From: Pleurobrachia bachei
Taxonomy: Eukaryota; Ctenophora; Tentaculata; Cydippida; Pleurobrachiidae
DNA: 30,411 bases
Reading direction: 5' to 3'
Assembly: GCA_000695325.1 (NCBI GenBank)
Contig: AVPN01001008.1
Location: 1-30,411 of the forward strand
The translations under genes and the position numbers were made by a program. Position 1 is the stretch's first letter. Every line of letters starts with the position of its first letter. The notes beneath the pieces are model-generated. The model was not told the DNA's origin. It ran no database searches and saw only the letters and a program-made list of their open reading frames with translations. This document shows positions 30,351 to 30,411 of this stretch, one piece after another.

Positions 30351-30411
30351 GTGGGGGAGGTACAATTTTGACTTCACTCTCATTCTAAGTTCAACAAATC
30401 CTAACCCCCCC

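Overview
This is eukaryotic, intron-rich genomic DNA, almost certainly from an animal. Genes have consensus GT...AG introns with pyrimidine-rich acceptors. The encoded families are BUD23, a cation-independent mannose-6-phosphate receptor (IGF2R/CI-MPR) type protein, a TRIM-NHL protein and a PPxY membrane protein. Compact introns and lineage-specific duplications suggest an invertebrate, perhaps early-branching or marine; I cannot name the species.

Region 1 (1-7.3 kb): the window opens inside BUD23 (+), whose last four exons end at 928. Only 198 bp later starts an IGF2R-like receptor (+) whose signal-peptide exon begins at 1127. A block made of the 3' part of BUD23 plus the 5' part of the receptor gene is tandemly repeated with a 4,149-bp offset. 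The first receptor copy is cut in exon 9 and runs into a BUD23 intron (4057/4058). A second BUD23 tail (4221-5091) and second receptor start (5276) follow. Copy 2 is cut after exon 7 and joins a third receptor start (7324) through only 24 nt.

Region 2 (7.3-19.2 kb, plus 29.2-30.3 kb): the third start leads into the long receptor gene. By manual splicing I follow about 28 exon types encoding roughly ten and a half MRH/CIMR repeats, and the gene runs off the right end. Exons 7-9 occur twice inside it (9060-10338 and 10669-11945) in phases that would allow either cassette, but not both, to join exon 10.

Nested content: intron 13 (about 2.7 kb) holds an antisense, intronless TRIM-NHL gene with a +1 frame break. 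Intron 24 (about 10 kb, between exons ending 19247 and starting 29231, phases compatible) holds an antisense single-pass membrane protein gene in a full and a 5'-truncated copy, an antisense multi-exon gene that I do not recognise (with a TPR-like helical segment), a 134-bp pogo/Tigger-like MITE, and a 2.5-kb element with piggyBac-like ends packed with a 16-bp hairpin motif. The inner 7 kb is flanked by imperfect direct repeats of about 135 bp.

How the genes fit together: an MRH receptor of this kind would sort lysosomal enzymes or bind ligands in the secretory/endocytic pathway, and the PPxY membrane protein is plausibly a NEDD4/WW-domain client. BUD23 (ribosome biogenesis) is an unrelated housekeeping neighbour. 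The main story is structural: repeated unequal exchange and apparent gene conversion at the 5' end of a repeat-domain receptor, with nested antisense genes in its introns. An assembly artefact (retained haplotypes, indel errors) must be excluded before biological conclusions are drawn. All exon boundaries are read by eye.
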